12,123 nucleotides of DNA from Neolecta irregularis DAH-3 (GCA_001929475.1 LXFE01000777.1:139-12261); one strand, 5' to 3'. Shown: positions 1-9,769, numbered from the stretch's first letter. The notes: a model not told the origin generated them from the letters alone. A program made the numbers and translations.

Positions 1-160
1 AGCAAGTCCAAAATTTAGACTTGCTTGTTTGGACTTGATAGACTTGACTGTTTAATATCACGTGATACGGCCCATTAGGCCAATGGACCATGGGCCGGGC
101 TTTTTCCATCTCCAGTCTATGGACTTTTAATGGACTGGATTAAGTCCATGGTCCATCCAC
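1..160. repeat. Nested short inverted repeats (edge of a repetitive element?)
   Basis: Several overlapping perfect inverted repeats lie in this stretch. AGCAAGTC (1-8) pairs with GACTTGCT (18-25). GGCCCAT (69-75) pairs with ATGGGCC (90-96). ATGGACC (83-89) pairs with GGTCCAT (150-156). TCCAGTC (111-117) pairs with GACTGGA (133-139). ATGGACTT (119-126) pairs with AAGTCCAT (142-149). There is also a 10-bp palindrome ATCACGTGAT (57-66) and a local direct repeat of the word GACTTGA (32-48). No coding frame runs through it. Such density of TGGACT/AGTCCA words resembles subterminal repeats of DNA transposons or satellite DNA, but no terminus or target duplication is visible because the window starts inside it. 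The class is therefore unassigned. Confidence 0.5.
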
Positions 161-755
161 AACACTGTGGAATTGGGTACTTAGCGCTTACAATGCTGCC
201 AAAGAGACTCGGGCCGGGGATTAGGTAGTTCTATCGGTTTTATGGCAGAAAGGGTTTTCCAAATGACGGTTGTTGCAGGGGAGGGAAAAGGGGTGAGTGT
301 TGTAGTTGATTGCGAGAAGGGTTCGAGAGTAGGACCTTGGAAAAAGGGAGGGCAGGGTATTTGAATTTTAGGCCGTGAAAGAGATCAGAAAAAGGGGGAT
401 GATATTAAGTATGGCATGGTAGTGAGTTAAGAATGTGGTGAGGTGGGGGGATGTTTGGTTATGATGATATTGTGTGACAAATGTGTTTCGTACCACATAT
501 TTAACAACTGGGGGCGATATATGAAATATTTCATTAGTGTATATCATATCTGGAGCTCATTAGTTTTACTTGGGGAACCTCGCGTATTTTGCACCGTCCT
601 TTAACCAAAAAGGCTTGGTGGCAGAGGTCTTTATTTTAGGAGAAGAGACATTTGACAAGTGTCAATCCAAGTTTAACAGAATTATTATTTATAGAATTTC
701 CTGAAAAGATTATCTGATAAAGTAGGCTACTTCACAATTCGCGCAGAACATCTGT
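161..755. other. Intergenic region without a recognisable gene
   Basis: No convincing coding frame, tRNA or rRNA is visible on either strand. Positions about 195-460 are purine- and G-rich (runs such as GGGGAGGGAAAAGGGG near 280), and about 470-755 is AT-rich. The right end must contain the 3' untranslated region of the minus-strand GH12 gene that stops at 756. Confidence 0.5.
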
Positions 756-1687
756 CTACACTATCTTCACTTGATAGGAAATGGTTTGGAAACGAGCAGA
801 ATTCGCTGTAAACGCTTCGGTTCCGGCTAGTCATTAAATAATGTCAAAGACAATAATATACCTCCGATGTTTTGTAGATAATACGACGTGTCCAGGAATC
901 CCCGACTTTCCAATAACGTGAGAAAATACTTGATATCTCCCGTGAAAGTACGGATATCTCCAGTAGCGTCATTTCTTATAAAAGAATAAACATTGAGGGC
1001 AAAATTAGATTGATATTTGTTTACTCCGTGGTAAAGTGTCCAATTGTGGGCGCCAATTGTAACGTTCCAGGTTGTGGCTCCGTCCCATATTGGACCTGCA
1101 CCACCTAGTGCCCCAAGCCTGCATTTCTTTAGAGCATGCGTGGAAGGAAAGATACCAAATCATAACCTCAACGCTGGCTTCCGAATTTTCTGTGGGTGAG
1201 AAAAACATATCGTAGGCTACATCAGCATCTACGGCATTCCCTTCATAACTGAAAGTCATCAATAACATTGAATGTGGGGAATAACACATACCTCCATGTC
1301 CATGATGATGGAATTGAATGGATGATCGAGACTTCCTGGGGAGAAGCTTGTTTAAGAACAGCGTTCGAAAATGATTTCACTTGGCTTGGAATAAGCAACG
1401 ATGAGGAATTATAGGAGCCTTGGACCACCCCTCCACTTCCACACACTAGACCAAGAAATCGGATCTGTGTGTGACGCATCGACTGTGAGACACTGATAGC
1501 CTTTGTAGTTGCTTTGACCCCAAAGATTATTATCTTCTATCAGCCAAGCAGGGAGGTTCTGTGTACAGATTGTGTAGGGTCCAACATTAGTGGAATCCCA
1601 TTCATGGCATTGTTGGCCAGGGTTTCGTTTGTTCAAGGTCGCAGCAACTGCGAATCCAAGAGGAATGAGGAATGAGAGAGTGACCAT
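756..1687 (-). CDS. Secreted glycoside hydrolase family 12 endo-beta-1,4-glucanase / xyloglucanase, six exons
   Basis: I infer exons (minus) 1687-1567, 1533-1419, 1384-1292, 1248-1156, 1118-862 and 826-756, giving 249 aa, a normal GH12 length. A signal peptide (residues 1 to about 16) is followed by a Lys-Arg at 20-21 that could be a Kex2-type site. Splicing restores GH12 landmarks in order: YNNLWGQ (41-47), WKWRGGPSQVKSFSNA, SWTWSYEG, VADVAYD-like DADVAYD, VEVMIWLGALGGAGP and the C-terminal AGTEAFT. The two catalytic glutamates of the family fall at E137 (nucleophile, in VEVMIW) and E230 (acid/base, in AGTEAF); both are present. Introns are 33, 34, 43, 37 and 35 nt; the second would be GC-AG (see 1385-1418). 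GH12 enzymes cut beta-1,4-glucans or xyloglucan outside the cell; which substrate cannot be told from sequence. A TATA box sits 43 bp upstream of the ATG. The gene seems intact. Confidence 0.9.
1385..1418 (-). other. Probable GC-AG intron in the GH12 gene (34 nt)
   Basis: Read on the minus strand the interval begins GCTCCT and ends CCAAG. Removing it joins WKWRGGP to SQVKSFSNA, which has exactly the spacing of the family motif (W-x-W-x-G-G-x-x-x-V-K-S). A canonical alternative exists: GTCCAAG...CCAAG at 1380-1425, 46 nt, also in frame, but it drops five residues including one of the two conserved glycines. I prefer GC-AG on protein grounds; the 5' site is a weak match to the usual GCAAGT. Confidence 0.5.
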
Positions 1688-1729
1688 AGTTAATGAAAGA
1701 ATTGCTTCAAGCGGTCTTGATATTATGCC

Positions 1730-1736
1730 TTTTATA
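1730..1736 (-). promoter_or_regulatory. TATA box of the GH12 gene
   Basis: The minus strand reads TATAAAAGG ending at 1728, with the TATAAAA core 43 bp upstream of the ATG at 1687. This is a strong match to a RNA polymerase II TATA element and lies where an inducible secreted-hydrolase gene with a short leader would have one. Confidence 0.55.
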
Positions 1737-1740
1737 GTGG

Positions 1741-2785
1741 AGCCAAGTCAACCAAACGAGCTATTACGTCTGAAACACTGAGGACTTTTTTTGTTAAGCG
1801 CAATGTTTGCGGAAATTTCAATTATACCTTAGGATTGCATCTTGGCGAGGAACCGGTTATTCCAAGACTCTGATTGTGTTCTCCGTTTCTCCTTGGTATC
1901 GAAAATATTTGCATAATGAGTGTAGACGTTCTTATCTCGCAATATGCTACTCCTTATTCCGAGGAAGCTAAGCCTCTATTTTGTATTTATGTGCCCGCTG
2001 GTCGCCTAGAAGGATCCGACAGCAAACTGTTGATAGCAAGACTTAGCAGAAAAACAGCAGAAAAATAGAGGAATATTCGTGATAGATACACTACTCCCTC
2101 TATAAGCCAACAAGAGGTGTGGGGACTCGAGAATACCCCACAGCAATGCAAACCCGAACCCAACCGTTGGGGTAACCGAGGGATTATCATGGGAAGCAGC
2201 AAGCGAGGGCTAACACAAGCATCACCACCCGGTACGTATATAGGGAGGCGGACACGAAAATGATGGTAGTGAATACATGTGCTGATTTTGTATATATAGA
2301 CTTTAACCTAATATCAATCTAAGTAGTTTCTTTTACTAAAAGAGGCATTAATAAAATCCTAAATCTCCCTAACTATTACAGGAGTACCTCTCCCAATTGA
2401 AGGACATTCCTCGAGTTTACTGACTAGCCCATCTAGAAGATAATAGACGAGCTACGCACCTTACTAATCAGGGTCAGTTAGTAGGTCAAAGTAGATGATT
2501 TGACATGATATATTGATTATTCCGGGATGGTGAATGCGGCATCTTCATGAACCAATTAGAGGCAAACCAGAAAATGCAACTAGTATGAAAGGTCCCCGTT
2601 CCATTTGATATACCATTCTATGAGGGGCAAAAACGAAGATCGTGTATATATTTGCGAGAAATACTGGTCCTCCATGCTAGAAGATTGCCCATTGGATAGA
2701 TTTGCACTTCATCACCCGACTGCAGCACCCACCATACTCTACCATACTCCGACATTCTACAACATACTTGTATTAAATAGATCGT
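1741..2785. other. Divergent intergenic region between GH12 and UGGT
   Basis: About 1 kb without a supported gene. Short open frames on both strands (for example around 1874-2068 and 1987-2202) overlap one another and show no recognisable domain. The interval must hold the promoters of both flanking genes. TATATAG-like words occur near 2236-2242 and 2290-2297, but they are about 500 bp from the UGGT start. Just before UGGT there is a small cluster of CCATACTC-type words (2731-2750). Nothing here identifies a specific regulator site. Confidence 0.5.
2118..2142. repeat. Short perfect inverted repeat TGTGGGG...CCCCACA
   Basis: Seven-base arms at 2118-2124 and 2136-2142 are separated by an 11-nt loop. 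A second small inverted repeat (CCCAAC/GTTGGG) follows near 2159-2171. They could form hairpins in RNA or DNA; no function is evident. Confidence 0.4.
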
Positions 2786-5700
2786 ATGCGGATTTTCAAT
2801 CTGGCAATAGTACTGCTGCCACTGCTGGAAGCTGCTACGCCTGTCAATTTACATCTTGATGCTACTTTTGCATCACCCCCGTTTTTGCTCGAACTTTTGT
2901 ACCCGTCCTTCTTGCAACCAGGCACTGAATGTCAGGGAAGCCGCCGCTACTGAGAAACCCGAATGCTACTTCCAATTGATACCCCATCTCGTGTCTCTTC
3001 CACGAAATACGGATCGTGAATTGTACAATGCCGCCCTTCCCCTCATCTCCAGTTGTCTTGGTGATCCGGCCTCAGTAGAATTGTTCAAATTGTCTGTTTC
3101 CTTGCGATCAGCTACTCCTAAAATCGAAGCTGTATATCAATATTATGACCACTCCGAAATCGAAAAACCCCCATGTGATTCGTGGTTCCTTATCGAAGGA
3201 ACAGGACTTTGCGAATTGCCAAAGAATATGCCCGAATCCTCAAGAAAAGATAGAAAGTTGCTCAGAATGGACCGAATATATCCTACCCTAAACCACGAAA
3301 AACCTGCTGTAATTTACTACGCCGATTTAACAGATCCTACCTTCCTCGACCATCATGAAAGTCTGATTGCTCTCTCGCGACAAAACAAGATCAGATATGT
3401 TCTTCGCTATAAATCACCAAAAATTCGATCGGTGAGGAAAGTATCATTGAGCGGATATGGTGTGGAAATGGCTTTAAAGAAAATGGACTATCTTGTTATC
3501 GATGATCGAGAAGATGGGGGTATGCCCTTTGTCGATTCCATATTTAACTTTTTGAACATGAAGGTGAGCCAAGAAGCTTGCCTGGTAAGGATGAATCAAC
3601 CTCTACCATTCAGCCATTGCGCATCTCAGAACTCGCTCAACTCGGTCCAAAAGCAATATCATACATTATCAATTCGGAAAATCCTCTGAATAAACTTCTC
3701 GAAACATCTCGTAATTTGCCATCTCTGACTTCAGTACTATCAAAATACAATTCCTCATCCAAGGTTATACAAGAGATCGATAAATTGAATGGTCATGCAT
3801 ACCCTCCAGGCCAAAACATGCTCTGGATAAATGGCAGACAAATTGATTCTGCGGACATTACAATATATTCATTACTTCAGTTTCTACGCTATGAACGAGA
3901 CATGATTTCGAGTTTATCATCACTAGGCTTGTCAACTGTCAAGTCTCGGGACCTTCTAACAAATCCGGCAATCGCAACCTATTACGAGACAATATCAAGC
4001 CAAAGATTTGATTTTCGGGATTCTGTGATAATTTACTTCAATAATATCGAAAATGACAAACTATACGCGTCCTGGTCCCAAAGTTTGTCGACAGTACTCT
4101 CTCCTCTTGAAACGATCTAACTGTTAGTTCCTCACTCCGATCTACCCCGGTCAATTACATACTGTTCGTCGAAATTTCCATACCTTAGTCGTCTCTATTA
4201 ATTTGTCAGATGACGACGAAGTAAACGGAATTTTGGGACGATTATGGAGCATTGTCCAGAGAAAGATAGCACTTCGTATCGGTATAATATTGGAAACCGA
4301 TACACCTCGAAGTCGAGCTTTTGTATGGATTTACCAAGAAAAAGGCCTCGATAAAGCATTGGAATTTCTATCAAACGTAATCTTCTCTCCAATTCTACAA
4401 GCACTAATTAAAAAGGTGCTACCAGACAATACTTCAGATAAAAAAGCATTCGAAAACGTTGTCGGAAGATGGGGAAAACCAAAATTTGATGACGCTATTG
4501 TTTCGCAAAATGTTAACGACCACTTTTCCAAAAACAATGATTGGCTTTCTCGATTTTCGTTTCAACATGGGGGAGTCTTTTTTAACGGTCGATTCATTCA
4601 AAAATCAGATGTTTTCCCCTGTGGATACATTGCGGAAATTGACATTTAGAACTTTCTAAATATAATGGGTCCTTTTATCCGTGACGATACGGCGCAAATG
4701 ATTCATGCGGTTCAAGAAGAGAAAATTTCAGATGATATCTCGGATTTGTTAGATCTGTATTTATCGTCTGCTCCAAAGGTGAGGAATCGCTGGATATTTC
4801 CGGAAGAAGAGCATCGAATTGTGGATCTTGTAAAAGCATTGCAAGGGAACGTTTGTGTGGCGGTTCCAGGTATGAGAAGTAAGAAGCTTATCTGATTTCT
4901 TGATCTCTCGGATGATTTTTCCGTTACGATGTGGATTATCGATGATTATTCTACTGAACTAGGGAAGAAAATCCAATCTCAAGTAGATCGGTTAATTGTA
5001 TTCTACTTTCAGCAAACTCAAACGACTGACTAAAGTCAACACAAAGCGAAAGTAGATTTATTCTTGTGGATACATCCAAAGTCGACGATTGTTCTTCCCT
5101 TGTCGAGAAATTCGGATTAAAAAAATCAGATAAAGCTATTGTAATCAATGGTCGAGTATGTCTTGTGTCCACTTGTAGAGGGGCTAACCTTCAAAGGTCA
5201 TAGGGCCTTTCGCTCCCGATGAAGAGTTTACAGGAGAAGATATCGAGCTACTGCTGCACCAAGAATTTGAACGGATAACCCCAATAATCTCCGCGACAAA
5301 AGGACTCTCCTACTTGGGGTATTTCCTTATCCGTTTCTCGTTTCTCGAAATACTGATATCTCAGTTCACGAGCAGATTTTCTTGCAAAACTTGCAAGTAT
5401 ACTCAATCTCGCAGCTGCTAAACAAGATAACGGAATCTTTGAGTCGGAAGATCACATTCGTCGAAAACCTTACGAGAACTTTGACGCGGAGTATACATCA
5501 TTTACATCGGGCGGTAACGATGGATGGTTGCAGGTGGTTGGTGTAGTTGATCCCTTAAGCGAGATCGCTCAACGCATGTCTGAACTATTGAAAGTGTTGA
5601 GTGAAATGGACGGAGTTGGAGTCCAGGTCTTTTTAAATCCAAAGAAACATATGAAGGAACTTCCCGTTGGGCGATATTATCGATATGTGCTTTCTTCTGA

Positions 5701-7438
5701 AATCAACTTTAATGATGACGGGTATAACCAAATCTCTGTTTTCATAAAACTAATTCACAGATCGATCGCTACTCCAGAGGCTTTATTTGACGATCTTCCT
5801 CAAGATCCTTTATTTACCCTTGGTCTCGAGGTTCCACACCCATGGCTCGTAATGCAAAAGGAATCAATTCATGATCTTGATAACATTCGACTTGCCAATC
5901 TTCCCAGTGTCTCAGCAGTCTACGAGTTGAAATATTTATTAGTCGATGGTCATGCAAAAGATATTACTAATAATTCACCGCCTCGAGGTGTTCAGTTTGT
6001 TCTTGGCAATGACAAGAATGAACACATTCTCGATACGATTGTTATGGCAAATCTTGGATACTTTCAATTTAAGGCCTCACCTGGAATATGGAAATTGACG
6101 ACCTTAAAAGGACGTTCCAGTGAAATATTTGATATTGTCGAAATAGATCATTTCAACAACTTCCAAACCATCGAATTGACTAGTTTCGATGGCATGACCT
6201 TGTTTCCAAAACTCTCCCGTAAACATGGCATGGAAGGCGAGGATGTATTGGCACACGAATCCGAGTCCAGTATCCGCCAAGGTGTTATAAAATCAAAGCA
6301 AGCGGATATAAATATCTTTTCCGTTGCGAGTGGTCATCTATACGAGCGATTCATTTACATTATGATTCTTTCTGTCAAAAAACATACTGCATCTAGCGTC
6401 AAATTCTGGTTTATTGAGAACTTTTTGAGTCCGTCGTTCAAGGTTCATTGCCATTTTATATACAGTTCATACTGATGGAAAAACAGATTTTCATTCCCCA
6501 TCTCGCCGCCAAGTATGATTTTGAGTACGAATATGTCACATATAAATGGCCTCATTGGCTTCGTCACCAGAAAGAGAAACAGCGAGAGATTTGGGGGTAT
6601 TTTCGATCTTTTGCATGTTGCTTACGTGGGATAGATACAAAATTTTGTTCCTTGATGTTCTTTTCCCCTTGTCATTAGATAAAGTTATCTTTGTTGACGC
6701 AGATCAGATTGTCCGAATAGATCTTCAGGAGCTTGTAGATCTTGACCTACACGGAGCTCCATATGGCTATACGCCGATGGGTGATAGTCGAGAAGAAATG
6801 GATGAATATCGATTTTGGAAGAGTGGATATTGGAGAGATTATCTGAAAGGAAAACCATATCATATTAGGTATTTCCACTTTTTTGCAGATTATAATTGAG
6901 CTAGTGCGTTGTATGTTATTGATCTGAAACGATTCCGCCAACTTGCCGCTGGGGATTTACTTCGAGGACATTATCAGTCATTAAGTTCTGACCCCAACAG
7001 TCTTGCCAATCTCGATCAAGATCTTCCAAGTAAGTCCCTTTTTTCTGGCTGTGATCTAATCTATATTGATCACCTGCAACACCAACTTCCCATTTTCTCC
7101 CTCGATAAATCTTGGTTGTGGTGCGAAACGTGGTGTAGTGATGAAGACCTCAAGACAGCGAAAACGATCGATCTAGTAAGTTCTTTTGCGCTTGACGTAA
7201 TACTGATTCTGCAAAGTGCAATAATCCAAAGACGAAGGAACCGAAATTGGATCGAGCGCGACGGCAAATACCTGAATGGAATGACTATGATTCGCAGGTT
7301 GCGGCACTAGCTAAGCAAGTGAAAAATGTAGGGAATATCGCAGCTGATGTCGATGCTGTTCAGAAGCCTGACGATATCCTCGCCTCTGCTGGTGATACAA
7401 CACAACCCAAAGAAGCTAGAAATCGAGATGAACTATGA
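2786..7438 (+). CDS. UGGT: UDP-glucose:glycoprotein glucosyltransferase (UGGT), 15 exons
   Basis: ER-lumen folding sensor that transfers glucose from UDP-glucose to high-mannose N-glycans of misfolded glycoproteins for another calnexin cycle. I infer exons 2786-2898, 2936-3519, 3564-4093, 4128-4610, 4650-4869, 4912-4997, 5036-5155, 5197-5318, 5365-5721, 5761-6442, 6487-6596, 6635-6868, 6905-7029, 7069-7175 and 7217-7438: 4095 nt, an exact multiple of three, 1364 aa. Residues 1 to about 18 are a signal peptide ([16 protein letters not shown]). The long N-terminal part is the thioredoxin-like sensor region. The GT24 catalytic domain starts about residue 1050 ([12 protein letters not shown]), with the DAD metal/UDP motif at 1157-1159, the conserved WPHWLR and DSR segments and DQDLPN at 1251-1256. 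It ends in RDEL, an HDEL/KDEL-like retrieval signal. Introns are 34-46 nt; two (4870-4911, 7030-7068) lack a 3' AG. Apart from these the gene looks intact. Many UGGTs are somewhat longer, about 1450-1600 aa. Confidence 0.93.
4870..4911 (+). other. UGGT intron with apparent 3' GG instead of AG (42 nt)
   Basis: Without splicing the frame hits TGA at 4893-4895. The 5' site GTATGA is good and a CTGAT branch-like motif lies at 4891-4896. The sequence contains no AG between the stop and the homologous downstream segment VTMWIIDD. Ending the intron at CTCGG (4911) restores the frame and gives [15 protein letters not shown], consistent with the family. The only nearby canonical choice, ending at ACTAG (4962, 93 nt), is in frame but deletes [17 protein letters not shown], a segment I regard as conserved. 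A mutation or sequence error changing TCTCAG to TCTCGG is an equally good explanation. Confidence 0.5.
7030..7068 (+). other. UGGT intron with apparent 3' TG instead of AG, inside the DQDLPN motif (39 nt)
   Basis: The interval has an ideal 5' site (GTAAGT) and an ideal branch motif (CTAAT at 7056-7060), and ends TATATTG nine bases after the branch A, the same spacing as canonical introns in this gene. Removing it gives [15 protein letters not shown], matching the family motif LDQDLPN-N-M-Q. There is no AG after the 5' site until 7138, and using that one would shift the frame. The interval is 39 nt with no stop, so retention would insert 13 extra residues right after the catalytic-site DQDLP. 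Confidence 0.6.
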
Positions 7439-8537
7439 AAATACTGATGAAAAATTTATAGATTATTTTTCAGCTGCTTTACAGTAATACAGAGGCATAT
7501 TCGTTGTCAAATATTTACAAATTCTCCCCTTGGATAATCTGCTTCTCCAACCCTTATCTAGAACCATCTTTTCGTTGCACAATCTCAAAGTAGAAACGCC
7601 GAACTAGCTAGCTAATGATTCGTATGCAGTATACCCTCTTATCCAGTGTGTGTGTAAGGATGCTTTGTGTTCCCTTCCTTATAAAGCATATGCAATAGAG
7701 AGGGGAGTCATCGGACGTGGCATGTTATGCATCAGGGCCCTTGAAAGTTGGAGATACTGTGATCTGGACATACCTAATATATTAACCTTATGACTGACTA
7801 CCGAGTTGTGATTATATATACAGCCATTTGTTCAATCGATGTATGATTGAACGGAGTATGTGGATTTAGGATTTCCTTAATTCTATCTGTAAGGCGATCT
7901 ATGGTAGCGTGACCTCTCGGTCTTTTGCATTTAGGGTATGGCTATATCAAATCTGAGCTAATCGAGTTCTATGAGAACAGCAGTATCGGTACATTCCGTA
8001 CTTTCCGCGGCCTAGCAGAGTGCTTCATGGACAGGTCTACTTACGAGTTGCATAGACAATTATACGAGTTGTATAGTTTAGTAAAGAGAATATGGTGATT
8101 TCTAGATACAGACAACTACGTATTTCAAGACACGCAGCGAAACAGAAATGATACATTGGAGATTTGTGATTATGGCATCCAGGCTAGCGCAAGTTCTCAC
8201 GGCCACTGATCATTCGTTGCAGTTTCCCTAATTGTTAATGATTTGCTGTAATATCGCTTGAGCAGCACGATCACCAGCACTCCGATCTGACCCTGAGTAC
8301 GCTAGGGGCTGGATCGAATAATTCTCCGCTAAATCGTGGTAACAATAACTGGCGCTCTAGATTCGAAGCTTCTCGAATGCATTTGCTATGATTATCACCG
8401 TATTGTATTCAATTGAAGCATGCTTAGCATAAGCAACACGATCCCAATATCGAAATTAAGGGATGCGCAGATATCATGGATTGATTTCTGCAACTGTTTA
8501 AAAGGCCCTGCTTGCATCTGATTGCAGCATTCACCAA
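7439..8537. other. Intergenic region between UGGT and the Myb-like gene
   Basis: About 1.1 kb with frequent stops in all frames and no recognised protein, tRNA or rRNA. The left end should contain the UGGT 3' untranslated region and the right end the promoter of the Myb-like gene. I see no clear TATA box close to the ATG at 8538. Confidence 0.5.
8042..8076. repeat. Small direct duplication, 14-bp unit
   Basis: TACGAGTTGCATAG (8042-8055) recurs as TACGAGTTGTATAG (8063-8076), one mismatch, 21 bp apart. It is a minor local duplication with no assigned role. Confidence 0.55.
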
Positions 8538-9401
8538 ATGTACGGATATGAAAACGGATCGCTTCCCTCTACAAACATCTCCGACGGGATTCCAGATTTT
8601 TATCAGTCGGAGCAAACATCCCGGAGGTTTCCATTCGTCGAGCCGTCCGTCGAAGAACACCAATCTGTTTATACCGGAATAACACCCACAGCGCTCTCAA
8701 TGGCCCGTCAGCAAGCATCATATTCCGCGTTCCACAAATCCTGCTCATATCCATACCCGTTCTCTCCTCCGCAGAATTTCTACCCTTCCTTTGTTCCAAC
8801 CCACGGAGCAATCACAACCTTTGTCGGGGAAGAGTCTTCAGTCCGTCACATAAAGGAAGGAGCCTCCTCAGAAACACAGACCGAGGACGAGGAACTGAAT
8901 CTCAGCGAAGACTGCACCTCGGCGCCAGCAAATCGCAAACGCAAGCCAAGGACATCAAATGATATACCGCCGAAGAAGCGTCCGCGCACAAAATACAGCG
9001 CTGCTCAGAATGCGCTCATCATTCAGCTTCGAGTATGCTTGCATAATTAAAGCCATGGTTAATCTAAGCAAAATAAAATACCTTGGAAAAATATTCAATC
9101 TGAATTTTTCCCAATGGGCACGATCAATGCATTAAAAGTCCATTACACTCAACTGAATTCGAAATCTTTGAGTTTTACCCCGGAACAGGTTCATCAACCG
9201 ATTCAATAGAAACTGATGCCCAAGGACCGGCAACTATTACAGGAATTTAACCAGTTGGAAGAAGGATTATACGAAAACCTCGGTAATGTTGTTGGGAAAC
9301 CAAGTAAAGTGTGCCAGATGAGGGTGCAAATGTTGCGATACAAGCAGATTGAGGAAATTTCAAAGCAGACTCTTCGAGATGTCGAGGAAAATGAAGTTTG
9401 A
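8538..9401 (+). CDS. Myb/SANT-like DNA-binding protein, probable nuclear transcription factor, three exons
   Basis: Exons 8538-9032, 9069-9188 and 9225-9401 give 263 aa. The N-terminal half (1 to about 130) is Ser/Pro/Tyr/Phe-rich and looks disordered, with an acidic stretch (TEDEELNLSED). A bipartite basic nuclear localisation signal covers residues 133-152 (RKRKPR...PPKKRPRTK). It runs into a Myb-like repeat: KYSAAQNALIIQLR, then after the first intron PWKNIQSEFFP and TINALKVHYTQLN, the three-helix pattern with a Trp at 171. A second, weaker repeat starts FTPEQDRQLLQEF after intron 2. Introns are both 36 nt, GTATGC...CTAAG and GTTCAT...CCCAAG, the latter with an ACTGAT branch-like motif; each removes an in-frame stop. 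The ATG at 8538 is the first in frame. Target genes are unknown. I am confident of the gene and fold class, less of its role. Confidence 0.75.
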
Positions 9402-9769
9402 GTTTCTTTTTCATATCATATGATTTACATCAGTAATTTACTGGGTCTAATTATGTATCAACCGATGCATCCTCCTAATTATATGATATTAAGGGAATTC
9501 TCTTCTAATTGTGAATAAATCGGTGTATGCTCATAATTATGTATAAACTGAGAGTGTTAATAATATAACTAAACCGATATTCTCTCCTAATTATGACCGT
9601 TGCATCCTCCTAGTTTTGTATTTATCTGTGCATCATCCTAATTATTTGAACAAACCGGGTATCCCCTCCAAATTATATGAATAAACTGGTGTACCATCCC
9701 AAGTATGTGGATAAACAGGTGTATTCCGCAACTACCAAAAACCAACTGCTCCTCCCTTCACACCCCCAA
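9402..9769. other. AT-rich intergenic region carrying a minisatellite, upstream of SEC11
   Basis: The 368 bp between the Myb-like stop and the SEC11 ATG are mostly a degenerate tandem repeat, described separately. The last 40 bp before the SEC11 start are pyrimidine/A-rich (CTCCTCCCTTCACACCCCC), resembling a fungal transcription start region. No TATA box is obvious. Confidence 0.5.
9447..9730. repeat. Degenerate minisatellite, about ten copies of a ~28-bp unit
   Basis: The motif CTAATTAT(G/T)TGAATAAACC followed by GGTGTAT(C/T)CTC recurs with drift. Copies start near 9447, 9475, 9505, 9532, 9561, 9587, 9610, 9638, 9669 and 9699, spaced 23-31 bp. The CTAATTA and TAAACCGG/TAAACTGG blocks are best preserved. 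It ends about 40 bp before the SEC11 start codon, so it occupies the SEC11 promoter. Confidence 0.75.

Noticed and set aside
756-1687. GH12 gene read as frameshifted fragments
   Set aside because: Five short introns rebuild a full-length protein with both catalytic glutamates and all main motifs.
1998-2380. Solo LTR retrotransposon remnant (TG...ACTATTACA with TATATAG inside)
   Set aside because: I found no matching target-site duplication or primer-binding site, and the boundaries are arbitrary. A genome-wide repeat search would settle it.
3564-3589. A 26-nt UGGT intron (GTGAGC...GGTAAG) joining MK to DES
   Set aside because: A canonical 44-nt intron at 3520-3563 (GTATGC, TTTAAC branch-like motif, GAAG) gives a family-like hydrophilic linker ([18 protein letters not shown]) and fits the other intron lengths.
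2786-7438. UGGT read as a pseudogene because of stops and frame changes
   Set aside because: All but two interruptions are explained by clean GT-AG introns, the rebuilt length is an exact multiple of three, and all catalytic motifs are present. Decay of the allele remains possible only at the two non-AG introns.
9189-9209. A 21-nt intron in the Myb-like gene ending at AATAG
   Set aside because: Too short for splicing. The 36-nt interval to 9224 is also in frame and includes a good ACTGAT branch motif before CCCAAG.
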